Positions 49,733 to 57,399 of a stretch of 64,000 nucleotides of DNA are shown here, one piece after another. The DNA comes from CAZYAK01 sp964403335 (GTDB lineage: Bacteria; Patescibacteriota; Gracilibacteria; Peribacterales; Peribacteraceae). The position numbers and the translations under genes are program-made. The stretch spans positions 25,446 to 89,445 of the forward strand of contig CAYOFI010000005.1 of NCBI GenBank assembly GCA_964403335.1, written 5' to 3'. The notes beneath the pieces were generated by a model. The model ran no database searches, had not been told where the DNA came from, and saw only the letters and a list, made by a program, of their open reading frames with translations. Position 1 is the first letter of the stretch. Each line of letters opens with the position of its first letter.

Positions 49733-50551
49733 ATGAATCGCGAACCACCCTACATCTGCGTCAGTGCCCTGCAAACACCCGGCCAGCTTCATGCCATCAA
49801 TGCCCACCTCCAAAAAAAGCCTGTTGTACAAGACAGTCACGACATCGTTCTGGGAGTCGCGATCGACCATAAAACCGTCCAGGGGTCCGATCCCGGCCGC
49901 CGCAAGCTGCGGTCATTGGAAGAGCTGATCACCATGGCTGCGCATATCCAAGAGACGGCTCGATTATCGGTCCATATCGATTGTGTGGATGAACACTACG
50001 ATCCGACTCTCATCACCAACCTCGACGAACTACTGCGACTGAACACGCGGCGATTCTGCGCGGATGCTCTGCAAGCGGCAGGCGTCATCGATCCGGCCAA
50101 ATTGCACTCGTTCCAATTGAACGGCGTCCCGCGCGCCGAGGACGTCGCCGCTTTCAAAGAAGGCATCGGCGACACGCCGATCATTTATCCGCTGCGTCGC
50201 GATCTGGTAGAACTTGGCGATGAAGCGGTTCTGGCGCACCTGAATGCCTGCCGTCAGCACATCACGCATATCTTGATTGATCTCTCGGGAGGGGAAGGAA
50301 TCCGCAGCAGCAACGAGGAGCTCGGCCGTCTTATCAGACTGGTTCACCACGCGGCACCCGACGCGACGGTCGGCATTGCCGGCGGGCTGGGGCCGGCAAA
50401 TATCGCCGAAATCTACGCACCCTTGGCTGCGGAGCACGGAATCCTCAGCATCGACGCGGAAACACAGCTGCGCGATCCCGGGACGGATGATGTGGATTTG
50501 CCGCGGGTGTTAGCCTATCTCGATAACGCATCGGAGGCAGTCACAAGATAA
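49733..50551 (+). CDS. TIM-barrel protein resembling phosphoribosylanthranilate isomerase
   Basis: 272 residues. The C-terminal half carries HILIDLSGGEGIRSSNEEL and VGIAGGLGPANIAEIYAPL, then ILSIDAETQLRDPGTDD, closely resembling the phosphate-binding strands of TrpF-like barrels (D-x-S-G-G-x-G; G-G-L-x-P; D-x-E). N-terminal SALQTPGQLHAINAHL and VGVAIDHKTV are less familiar. There are no other trp genes nearby, so tryptophan synthesis is unlikely; a phosphoribosyl-sugar isomerase on another substrate is possible. It heads the cluster with the Urc1-like gene. Confidence 0.6.
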   Translation: MNREPPYICVSALQTPGQLHAINAHLQKKPVVQDSHDIVLGVAIDHKTVQGSDPGRRKLRSLEELITMAAHIQETARLSVHIDCVDEHYDPTLITNLDELLRLNTRRFCADALQAAGVIDPAKLHSFQLNGVPRAEDVAAFKEGIGDTPIIYPLRRDLVELGDEAVLAHLNACRQHITHILIDLSGGEGIRSSNEELGRLIRLVHHAAPDATVGIAGGLGPANIAEIYAPLAAEHGILSIDAETQLRDPGTDDVDLPRVLAYLDNASEAVTR

Positions 50552-50596
50552 TCTCTGCGCCTATTGCGGCATACGCGAAACCTCTGCATGAAAAAA

Positions 50597-50624
50597 TTGA
50601 CAGCAGTTTTCCCGTACATACTCT
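50597..50624 (+). promoter_or_regulatory. Promoter of the Urc1-like gene pair
   Basis: TTGACA (50597-50602), 16-bp spacer and TACTCT (50619-50624); the predicted leader is about 35 nt. Confidence 0.75.
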
Positions 50625-50664
50625 TGCCCCACTCCCGGTATTTGCAAACGCCCACTCCATCATC

Positions 50665-51837
50665 ATGCATCTGAACGGCATTGCCCCCGAAAACCGCACC
50701 GACGTCGTCCTTCCCCTTCTCGCAAATCGTGGCCGAGGAAATGCGATGGGAATACCCGGTGGCAGTTATGGTTTTCAGATGGCTTTTGCCATGGTTCTCC
50801 ATGGCGTGCATCCGGGGCATGGCACCGTCGATCCGGACTATCTTCCGAACCTGAATAATACCGAACCCGCCGTGGATATTCCGGAAAATGATAATTGGAG
50901 AGATGCGAATTCCATCGTCAGTTTTCACGCCCGTGGCCATCGCGCGGCAATCGATCATCTCGACTTGTTGGAAAAAGGCTGGCGGTTCCGCCCGACCATC
51001 GCCGTGACCCGCAGCACGTTCCGCCATCCGGGCGTGCAACAGGCGATGGCAAACGGACGGCTGCAGGCCGACAATCACATCCTGCACCCCGATGGCTCTT
51101 TCACGGTCACCGACGTGAATATCGACCCCGTCTGGAATCTGCGGGGAGTGGCGAAGCGCGTGGGCATGGATGTCATGGAGATGCGCACGCAAATACACGC
51201 GCTCACCAACATGTTTCCGGAACTGGTGACGCGGCCCGATCTGAATTATCTGATGCCTCCGTTCGATGGACAAAATATTCATATTTTCGGAGACGTCAGC
51301 AAGCTTGCCTCAAGCCGGACGGAAGTGGGCGCGCGCAGCCATGATTTTTGCCGCGACGGTGATAATTTCGCCCAACGCTGCACATGCGCCGCCTCCAAAC
51401 AATATGCGATTGAAGAGCTCATCCAAATCGCCCAAGCCGGGGGCGTGGGAATCCTGGTCCTGAATCCCGAAGAAGGCAGGAACTTCGGTTCCGTGATCAA
51501 ACACCTGGTGTATAACAAACGCGAGACGCAGGAGGGAGGAGACAGTGCCGAACGGTATTTTGAATGCACGCAGGAAGTCGCAGGCGGCGAAGACGCCCGG
51601 ATGCACTGGAACAAAGCCGACCCTTTCTTATGGCTCATGCGTCACCCTGTCATCAAATTCTGGTTCTCGGAGAGTCCGCATAAGCGTGAACTTATGGAGA
51701 AGTCCGGCGTGCGGATCGTGAATCAAGTCGCTCTTCCAGAGAACCGCATCCCCCTTCTGGCACATGTGGAAATGGGCGCAAAGCGCACGCATGGATACAA
51801 CGGAACACCACTTGATCCGACATATACGCGACCATGA
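50665..51837 (+). CDS. Urc1-like GTP cyclohydrolase II relative
   Basis: 390 residues. The pattern matches the Urc1 branch of GTP cyclohydrolase II proteins (uracil catabolism in yeasts and some bacteria): RLQADNHILHPDGSFTVTDVNIDPVWNL, ALTNMFPELVTRPDLNYLMPP, IHIFGDVSKLASS, HDFCRDGDNFAQRCTCAASK (zinc Cys triad), GVGILVLNPEEGRNFGSVIKHLVYNKRE and GGDSAERYFECTQEVAGGEDARMHW. The RQEGR-type catalytic motif is NPEEGR, so chemistry may differ from RibA. The TGA overlaps the next gene's ATG (ATGA). The substrate is unknown: GTP or a uracil-derived ribotide are candidates. Confidence 0.8.
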   Translation: MHLNGIAPENRTDVVLPLLANRGRGNAMGIPGGSYGFQMAFAMVLHGVHPGHGTVDPDYLPNLNNTEPAVDIPENDNWRDANSIVSFHARGHRAAIDHLDLLEKGWRFRPTIAVTRSTFRHPGVQQAMANGRLQADNHILHPDGSFTVTDVNIDPVWNLRGVAKRVGMDVMEMRTQIHALTNMFPELVTRPDLNYLMPPFDGQNIHIFGDVSKLASSRTEVGARSHDFCRDGDNFAQRCTCAASKQYAIEELIQIAQAGGVGILVLNPEEGRNFGSVIKHLVYNKRETQEGGDSAERYFECTQEVAGGEDARMHWNKADPFLWLMRHPVIKFWFSESPHKRELMEKSGVRIVNQVALPENRIPLLAHVEMGAKRTHGYNGTPLDPTYTRP

Positions 51838-52676
51838 ACACTCTGCGCCACGCCCAAACCACTGACGATGGCACACTCTTGCATGTGGATACGCAGCCTG
51901 TTCCTCATCCTTTCTGTGCAAATCTGGAAGCCCACATCGCCACCGTCCGGATCCCGCTCACGCCGATCCAACAGTTGGTGCTTCGGGAAATACAGAACGG
52001 CGCGGGAACGATCCGCTACAGCATCCGCAGCGCACTGGCGCAGCTGGGGATCGACGGCTTCGATGTCGGCACCACCACATTGGACATGGAAGGAACTTCG
52101 GCACGTGTGACGACATTGCTCTCCGACTGGCGGCGGCAAACGCAAAGCGACGTGCTGCGCATTCTTGCGGACTTGAGTTCCGCCGAGCATCCCCCCAAAA
52201 TCGCGCGCCTGGTTTTGCTTCCGCATGAAGCTCGCTTGTCTGTGGCGGAGACGGGGTTGGCGCATATGAAGCACGATGAACACACGCTCGCACTGCCCCT
52301 CGCCGACGAACACTACCGCATTCGCGATGACAGGCTGACGGCTGCATTCATCTGGGCCATGTTGTCCAACGGCAGCGCACGGGAGCACATGACGCATGTG
52401 CGTGAAAAACACGAGGGTCTGCCGTCATCCATAGAACCCGGCGAATTTTTCCTTGGCGGCGTCGATATATCCCCTCAAGAATTTCATTTGGCACTGCGTC
52501 AGCACACCGCGCAAAACGACGGACAACAATCGCCTCTCCTGCACGGTCACTCCTGCTTCTTCGATGCCGGCAGATGCCACCGCCAAGTGGAAACCAGGCA
52601 CACAGGCCGGAAAACCATCGTTACACTCGAAGGAATTTCTATTCTTGCAGAACCTTACCGCGCTCAGGTTTCGTAA
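51834..52676 (+). CDS. Unknown protein coupled to the Urc1-like gene
   Basis: 280 residues, no family recognised. Features: VRIPLTPIQQLVLREIQNGAGT, GTTTLDMEGTSARVTTLLSDW, a His/Asp-rich middle (LAHMKHDEHTLALPLADEHY) and GHSCFFDAGRCHRQVE near the end. The His, Asp and Cys content would suit metal binding, but no known motif fits. It is not evidently the DUF1688/Urc4 protein that accompanies Urc1 elsewhere. Translationally coupled to the previous gene by ATGA, so likely a partner in the same pathway. Confidence 0.6.
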   Translation: MNTLRHAQTTDDGTLLHVDTQPVPHPFCANLEAHIATVRIPLTPIQQLVLREIQNGAGTIRYSIRSALAQLGIDGFDVGTTTLDMEGTSARVTTLLSDWRRQTQSDVLRILADLSSAEHPPKIARLVLLPHEARLSVAETGLAHMKHDEHTLALPLADEHYRIRDDRLTAAFIWAMLSNGSAREHMTHVREKHEGLPSSIEPGEFFLGGVDISPQEFHLALRQHTAQNDGQQSPLLHGHSCFFDAGRCHRQVETRHTGRKTIVTLEGISILAEPYRAQVS

Positions 52677-52695
52677 ACATTTTTCCATCTTTTTC

Positions 52696-52932
52696 ATGCA
52701 CCCCGAATCCTATTCCGATGCCGACATCGCAGCACAAATGGCATCCGTACTTAGTCTTGAAGAACCCGACCTGGCACAAATCACTTTCGCGCAACAAACG
52801 GCTTATGGAAAACTTTTCAGTTTCTCACGCGACAATGCGGACGGAACAACGACCGAACGGCACGTGGAATTGATTGACCGGGCCGCGCTGAACGCCAAAC
52901 AGTCCAGAACCGAAGACGGAAAACCCGTCTGA
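52696..52932 (+). CDS. 78-residue acidic hypothetical protein
   Basis: MHPESYSDADIAAQMASVLS... with many Asp and Glu; the C-terminus is RAALNAKQSRTEDGKPV. It lies 19 bp after the Urc1 cluster and ends 15 bp before the pyrG -35 box, so it is probably the last gene of that operon. No recognised domain. An earlier in-frame ATG exists but overlaps the previous gene out of phase. Confidence 0.55.
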   Translation: MHPESYSDADIAAQMASVLSLEEPDLAQITFAQQTAYGKLFSFSRDNADGTTTERHVELIDRAALNAKQSRTEDGKPV

Positions 52933-52947
52933 AACCTCCACATGATC

Positions 52948-53042
52948 TTGCGCAAAATCTGCCGCTGAGTAGAATACACGGCGGGCTCCTCCCGTTCCCA
53001 GAAAGACCGAACGGACCTCCCGAGGAATTGCCCATTTTTTGT
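52948..53042 (+). promoter_or_regulatory. pyrG promoter and GGGC-type attenuator leader
   Basis: TTGCGC (52948-52953), 16-bp spacer and TAGAAT (52970-52975). Seven nt later the transcript would begin with GGGCTC (52983-52988), the initial sequence of the B. subtilis pyrG message. The leader can fold as one terminator: GGGC with GCCC (53030-53033), TCCTC (52987-52991) with GAGGA (53022-53026) and CCGTTC (52992-52997) with GAACGG (53009-53014), followed by TTTTTT (53035-53040) just before the ATG. Low CTP could cause reiterative G addition, and the poly-G could pair with CCTCCC (53016-53021) to prevent termination. Confidence 0.7.
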
Positions 53043-54689
53043 ATGAAAGTTGCCAAGCGATCATCCAAAGGATCAAAAACCCGCTTCATCATTGTGACGG
53101 GAGGAGTGTGCAGCTCACTGGGAAAGGGCATCGCGGTCAGCTCCATTGGCGCCATCATGAAGGCGTGCGGGTTCAAGGTGTTCGTGCAAAAGCTGGATCC
53201 GTACCTCAACGTCGATCCTGGAACGATGAGTCCGTTCCAACATGGCGAGGTGTATGTGACGGATGACGGGGCGGAAACCGATCTCGACCTCGGACATTAT
53301 GAGCGATTCATCGATGAGCCGATGAGCAAGCTCTCCACCGTCACGACCGGGCAGATCTATCAATCCGTCTTGGGGAAAGAGCGCCATGGGGATTATTTGG
53401 GAAAGACGATCCAAGTCGTGCCGCACATCACGGATGCCATCAAACAGCGCATGCAGGAAGCCGCGGACAAGAGCGGCGCGGAAATCATGCTCGTGGAAAT
53501 CGGCGGGACGGTCGGCGACATCGAAGGCGAGCCGTTCCTGGAAGCAGTCCGCCAAATGCGGTCGGAAATGGGATCGGAACGCGTGTTCCATGTGCACCTG
53601 ACGCTGCTCCCCTATCTTGCGGCAAGCAAAGAACTGAAGACGAAGCCGACGCAGCTCTCCGTCCGTGAACTCCGCAGAATCGGCCTGCAGCCGGATATGA
53701 TCCTGGCGCGTGCGGATGCGGATATTCCCAGTGAATTGCTCGATAAAATCAGTCACTTCTGCGGCATTGAGCGCAAAGCCGTCATCCCCGCCCCCACGGT
53801 ACATTCCATTTACGACGTGCCGCTGAATTTTCAGAAATGCGGGATGGCCGAGATCATCGCGGAAAAGTTACAACTCGGAAAAGTGAAGCCCGATATGCGC
53901 GAGTGGGAGAAGGGCATGAAGCGCTACAAAGACGCAGTGGGTCACGAAGTCCGCATCGCCATCGTCGGCAAATACACGCACTTGGACGATGCGTACTTGA
54001 GCGTGATCGAATCCATCAAATCCGCCGCCGTCTTCACCGGCCGCCATGCGAAGATCGTCTGGATCGATTCCGAAAAATTGGAGAAGAACGACGAAAAAAC
54101 CTGGAAGGAGCTCAAATCCTGCGCAGGCATCGTGGTGCCGGGCGGCTTCGGGAAGCGCGGGATTGAAGGCAAGATCGCCGCGGCAAAATATGCACGAACC
54201 GAAAAAGTGCCGTACTTGGGCCTGTGCCTGGGCTCGCAGCTTCTGACAATCGAATTCGCCCGCACGATGCTGAAAGACGACAAAATCACCAGCGAGGAAT
54301 TTGATGAAGAAGGAAAGCTCAGTAAAGACAAATACGTCGTCCACTTCCTCCCCGGTCAGTTCAAAGAGCGCAGCAAAGGCGGCACACTCAGACTTGGCAC
54401 CTATCCGTGCAAACTGAAGAAAGGATCGAAAGCGCGCGCCGCGTATGGCGCGGACATGATCGAAGAGCGCCACCGCCACCGCTACGAGTTCAACAACGCC
54501 TACCGCGCAAAGCTGGAAGAAAAAGGCCTGGTGATCTCCGGCGACTCGCCCGATGGAGATTTGATGGAGATCGTGGAAATCAAAGATCATCCGTTCATGG
54601 TAGGCAGCCAGTTCCATCCGGAATTCAAAAGCAGACCGCACAGGCCGCATCCGTTGTTCCGGGCATGGATGGAGGCAGTCGTGCGGTAG
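53043..54689 (+). CDS. pyrG: CTP synthase
   Basis: 548 residues. It aminates UTP to CTP using glutamine. Synthase domain: TRFIIVTGGVCSSLGKGIAVSSIG (P-loop), KLDPYLNVDPGTMSPFQHGEVYVTDDGAETDLDLGHYERF, and IGGTVGDIEGEPFLEAVRQM. Glutaminase domain: GIVVPGGFGKRGIEGKIAAAKYA, PYLGLCLGSQLLTIEFAR (catalytic Cys) and QFHPEFKSRPHRPHPLF (His-Glu). Start set at the ATG just after the leader T tract. The N-terminus MKVAKRSSKGSK is a short basic extension. Confidence 0.97.
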   Translation: MKVAKRSSKGSKTRFIIVTGGVCSSLGKGIAVSSIGAIMKACGFKVFVQKLDPYLNVDPGTMSPFQHGEVYVTDDGAETDLDLGHYERFIDEPMSKLSTVTTGQIYQSVLGKERHGDYLGKTIQVVPHITDAIKQRMQEAADKSGAEIMLVEIGGTVGDIEGEPFLEAVRQMRSEMGSERVFHVHLTLLPYLAASKELKTKPTQLSVRELRRIGLQPDMILARADADIPSELLDKISHFCGIERKAVIPAPTVHSIYDVPLNFQKCGMAEIIAEKLQLGKVKPDMREWEKGMKRYKDAVGHEVRIAIVGKYTHLDDAYLSVIESIKSAAVFTGRHAKIVWIDSEKLEKNDEKTWKELKSCAGIVVPGGFGKRGIEGKIAAAKYARTEKVPYLGLCLGSQLLTIEFARTMLKDDKITSEEFDEEGKLSKDKYVVHFLPGQFKERSKGGTLRLGTYPCKLKKGSKARAAYGADMIEERHRHRYEFNNAYRAKLEEKGLVISGDSPDGDLMEIVEIKDHPFMVGSQFHPEFKSRPHRPHPLFRAWMEAVVR

Positions 54690-54810
54690 GCGTTCCATAG
54701 TGATGTAGAACGTCTGTTTTTCTTTTGCTGTTGCGACAAATTGCACCGAAGAAACAAGAAGCAGTGAAGAAGCAATTGGCAAGCGTCCAATGTTTGAAAG
54801 AATGGGAGTT

Positions 54811-55179
54811 ATGACAACTCGATACGATCTGGAAGAACGAACATTGCGATATGCCTCGGATGTTCGTGCATTTATCCGCAAATTGCCGGCAGTTCTTGCA
54901 AAAACCGAAGATACTGATCAATTATCACGATCTTCAGGTGCCGTTGGAGCCAATTATATCGAAGCCAATGAAGGACTTGGTAAAAGAGATTTTCTGATGC
55001 GCATGCGCATTGGCTTAAAAGAAGCAAAGGAAAGTCGCTATTGGCTAAGATTAATCGATGCTTCCAGCAGTAAACTCGCAACTGAGGACCAAACCAGACT
55101 TATTGATGAAGCTTTACAGATCATTCGCATCTTCTCAGCCATTATTCAAAAAGTAGAAAATAAAAAACCTGGTTCTTAA
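54811..55179 (+). CDS. Four-helix bundle protein (S23/IVS type)
   Basis: 122 residues from the chosen ATG. Helical pattern: YDLEERTLRYASDVRAFIRKLP, TDQLSRSSGAVGANYIEANEG, KRDFLMRMRIGLKEAKESRYWLRLI and LIDEALQIIRIFSAIIQKVE. This is the typical four-helix bundle family found within 23S rRNA intervening sequences and as free-standing genes in many candidate-phyla genomes. The molecular role is unknown. No rRNA or retroelement is adjacent, so this is a free-standing copy. AT-richer than its neighbours, suggesting horizontal origin. Confidence 0.88.
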   Translation: MTTRYDLEERTLRYASDVRAFIRKLPAVLAKTEDTDQLSRSSGAVGANYIEANEGLGKRDFLMRMRIGLKEAKESRYWLRLIDASSSKLATEDQTRLIDEALQIIRIFSAIIQKVENKKPGS

Positions 55180-55260
55180 TCTTTGTCATTTGGAGGCTTT
55201 TTTGCTTCTTGTTTCTTCGGTGTAATTTCTCCGTCAGATCGAGTATTCTCCTCCTGCCCC

Positions 55261-56232
55261 ATGAACCTCTCCCAAACGATCCTCGGCGTCACTTTCCCCA
55301 ACCCGACCGTCCTCGCATCGGGAATCATGGGAATTACCGCCAGCAGCTGGAAGTACGTCGCGGAACACGGCGCGGGAGGAATTACGACCAAGTCGCTGTG
55401 GCCGGTGGAGCATGAAGGCAACCGCAACCCGACGATCATTTCGACACCATTTTGGACATTGAATGCCGTGGGTGTGCCGGATGCGGGGCCCGAAAAAGCC
55501 AAAGAAGAGATCGGCGCCTATATGAAAGACAAACCCGTCCCGCTGATTGCCAACGTCATCGGACTGCGGCCGGAAGAATTTGCAGAGATTACCGAGAAAC
55601 TGGTGCCGCTCAAGCCGGACTTCTTTGAGGTAAACCTCTCGACTCCGACCTTTGAAAAGCTGCGCGGCAAACTCTTCGCGCAAGATGCCCATGAATCGCA
55701 AGCTGTGATCCGTGCCGTCAAAAAAGTGGCTGGAGGGATTCCCGTGTTTGCCAAACTGACGCCGAATGTGGACAGAATCGGCGAGATCGCGAAGGCCGTT
55801 GTCGATGCCGGAGCTGATGGCATCTGTGCGATCAATACGGTCGGACCGGGCATGGCCATCGATCTGCGCAGCAAGATGCCCATCCTCGCGTGGAAGAAAG
55901 GCGGGCTGAGCGGTCCCGCCCTCAAGCCCATCGCCGTACGCTGCATCGCCGAATGTTACGAAGCAACGGGCGGAAAAGTGCCCATCATCGGCACGGGCGG
56001 CGTGTATACGGGTGAAGATGCGCTGGAATTGATGCTTGCAGGTGCGAGTTTGGTCGGAGTCGGAACCTCGGTGGCCGACCGCGGCGTGCAGGTCTTCAAA
56101 GCCATCCGCGACGAGATGCAGTTGTGGTGCACGAACGAAGGCATCTGGGATATCCGCGACATGATCGGCGGCATGCACAAAGAACTCCTCCGCCGCTCCA
56201 CTTTCAGCCCCCCCGGCGTCCCCTCCCTCTGA
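55261..56232 (+). CDS. pyrD: Dihydroorotate dehydrogenase, catalytic subunit (class 1)
   Basis: 323 residues. It oxidises dihydroorotate to orotate with FMN. Class 1 signatures: GVTFPNPTVLASGIMGIT, GGITTKSLWPVEHEGNRNPTI, PLIANVIGL, FFEVNLSTPTF, PVFAKLTPNVDRIGEIAKAVVDAGADGI, GLSGPALKPIAVRCIAE, and GTGGVYTGEDALELMLAGASLVGVGT (FMN phosphate). With pyrK 6 bp downstream it should form the class 1B enzyme, which passes electrons to NAD. Start at the ATG following CT-rich sequence. Confidence 0.95.
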   Translation: MNLSQTILGVTFPNPTVLASGIMGITASSWKYVAEHGAGGITTKSLWPVEHEGNRNPTIISTPFWTLNAVGVPDAGPEKAKEEIGAYMKDKPVPLIANVIGLRPEEFAEITEKLVPLKPDFFEVNLSTPTFEKLRGKLFAQDAHESQAVIRAVKKVAGGIPVFAKLTPNVDRIGEIAKAVVDAGADGICAINTVGPGMAIDLRSKMPILAWKKGGLSGPALKPIAVRCIAECYEATGGKVPIIGTGGVYTGEDALELMLAGASLVGVGTSVADRGVQVFKAIRDEMQLWCTNEGIWDIRDMIGGMHKELLRRSTFSPPGVPSL

Positions 56233-56238
56233 TTCTCG

Positions 56239-57213
56239 ATGTCTCCCATCCAGCTCCAATCCCGGCTCCCCCGCACGTACCGCATCAAAGATATCAAGCA
56301 GGAAACAGAGATGGTGCGCACCTACACTTTCGACGGCTCGCTCGGCGCGCGGCCCGGTCAGTTCGTAATGGTGTGGCTGCCCGGAGTCGACGAAGTGCCG
56401 ATGAGCGTGGCATTCGATGACGGCGCCACGACGAAGATCACGTTCTTTGCAGTCGGAGACATGACGGAAGAACTTGCAAAGGCGCAGGTTGGAGATCTTG
56501 TCGGGCTCCGCGGTCCCTTCGGCACGTGCTACGAATGGGAACCCGGCCAGCACATTGTCTTGGTGGCAGGAGGCTACGGTGCAGCCCCGATGTACTTTGT
56601 GGCGAAAGAAAGCGTGCAGCACGGCTGCACGTTGGAAGTGATCGTGGGCGCACGGAGCAAAGAACATCTTCTGTATCTGAAGGAGCTCGAAACACTCCCG
56701 CATGTCTCTTTGCACATCGCGACCAATGACGGGTCGGAAGGCTACAAAGGATTCAACGTCGATATCCTGGAAAAACTCCTCAGCATCTGCCCGCGCGATT
56801 CGCACGATGCCCGCAACAACAAATGCTCCCCCGTCGACCAAGTCTTTGCCTGCGGCCCCGAGATGATGCTCAAGCGCGTCTCGGAAATCACGGCTGATCA
56901 TCAAGTCCCCAGCCAGCTCTCCATGGAGCGGTACATGAAATGCGGCTACGGCCTCTGCGGCAACTGCGTGGTGGAGCCTCTCGGCATCCGCATGTGCGTG
57001 GAAGGTCCCGTCGTGCACAACAAAGATTGCGTGAAGATCACCGAATTCGGCAAATTCCACCGCGATGCGCTGGGACGGAAGCAGATGTTTGGGGCGCCGG
57101 CTCCGGCCTCCACTGCTCCCAAGTCAGCTACAGCATCCGATAAGCCGAAGATAAAAGCTGCCGCAAAACCTAAAGCCGCCCCGCGCAAACGTACGACCAA
57201 GAAAAAGGAGTAA
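56239..57213 (+). CDS. pyrK: Dihydroorotate dehydrogenase electron-transfer subunit
   Basis: 324 residues, longer than usual (about 260) because of a Lys/Ala/Pro-rich tail (KIKAAAKPKAAPRKRTTKKKE). FAD domain: GARPGQFVMVWLPGVDEVPMSVAF. NAD-binding part: HIVLVAGGYGAAPMYFVAKES and VFACGPEMMLKRVSEI. The [2Fe-2S] cluster is bound by YMKCGYGLCGNCVVEPLGIRMCVEG (four Cys). It completes a class 1B DHOD with pyrD. A CIRCE element begins one base after its stop codon. Confidence 0.93.
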   Translation: MSPIQLQSRLPRTYRIKDIKQETEMVRTYTFDGSLGARPGQFVMVWLPGVDEVPMSVAFDDGATTKITFFAVGDMTEELAKAQVGDLVGLRGPFGTCYEWEPGQHIVLVAGGYGAAPMYFVAKESVQHGCTLEVIVGARSKEHLLYLKELETLPHVSLHIATNDGSEGYKGFNVDILEKLLSICPRDSHDARNNKCSPVDQVFACGPEMMLKRVSEITADHQVPSQLSMERYMKCGYGLCGNCVVEPLGIRMCVEGPVVHNKDCVKITEFGKFHRDALGRKQMFGAPAPASTAPKSATASDKPKIKAAAKPKAAPRKRTTKKKE

Positions 57214-57214
57214 A

Positions 57215-57241
57215 TTAGCACTCGTCAACGTCGAGTGCTTG
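57215..57241. promoter_or_regulatory. CIRCE element (HrcA operator) overlapping a promoter
   Basis: TTAGCACTC, 9-nt spacer GTCAACGTC, GAGTGCTTG: 16 of 18 consensus positions of TTAGCACTC-N9-GAGTGCTAA. On the plus strand its last bases merge into a -35 TTGATC (57239-57244), a 17-bp spacer and TACGCT (57262-57267), so HrcA binding should repress this promoter. No chaperone gene is downstream. Confidence 0.85.
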
Positions 57242-57297
57242 ATCATTCCGGGCGTGCCGTCTACGCTTGGTTTCCTCATTTCTTTCCCCCTGTCTGT

Positions 57298-57336
57298 ATG
57301 ACGACTTGTTCAGATGGCGGTGGCGGCTGCTGCTAA
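57298..57336 (+). CDS. Putative 12-residue Gly/Cys peptide under CIRCE control
   Basis: The only ATG-initiated frame in the CIRCE-controlled transcript encodes MTTCSDGGGGCC. It starts 30 nt after the predicted -10 and follows a CT-rich tract (TTTCTTTCCCCCTGTCTGT) like those before many proven starts in this window. A terminator follows 30 bp after the stop. It could be a heat-shock peptide, a metal-binding peptide, an attenuator-type leader, or the transcript may act as an sRNA. Translation is unproven. Confidence 0.4.
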   Translation: MTTCSDGGGGCC

Positions 57337-57363
57337 GTACGCACACCCCATTCGTTAGAGAGA

Positions 57364-57394
57364 AAGAGCCTCGCTTTGTTCGAGGCTCTTTTTT
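57364..57394 (+). terminator. Intrinsic terminator of the CIRCE transcript
   Basis: AAGAGCCTCG, CTTTGTT, CGAGGCTCTTTTTT: 8-bp stem plus T run. It is preceded by CGTTAGAGAGAAAG, which also occurs beside the valS leader hairpin (18049-18062). Confidence 0.9.
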
Positions 57395-57399
57395 GTCCA

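Noticed and set aside
49733..50551. Assignment as tryptophan-pathway TrpF
   Set aside because: Only the phosphate-binding strands match and no other trp genes are nearby, so a specific symbol is not justified.
54811..55179. Part of an rRNA intervening sequence or retroelement
   Set aside because: No rRNA, reverse transcriptase or template repeat is adjacent; it is a free-standing four-helix bundle gene.
55234..57060. 608-codon open frame antisense to pyrD and pyrK
   Set aside because: Both sense genes are complete and conserved; the antisense frame has no recognisable domain.
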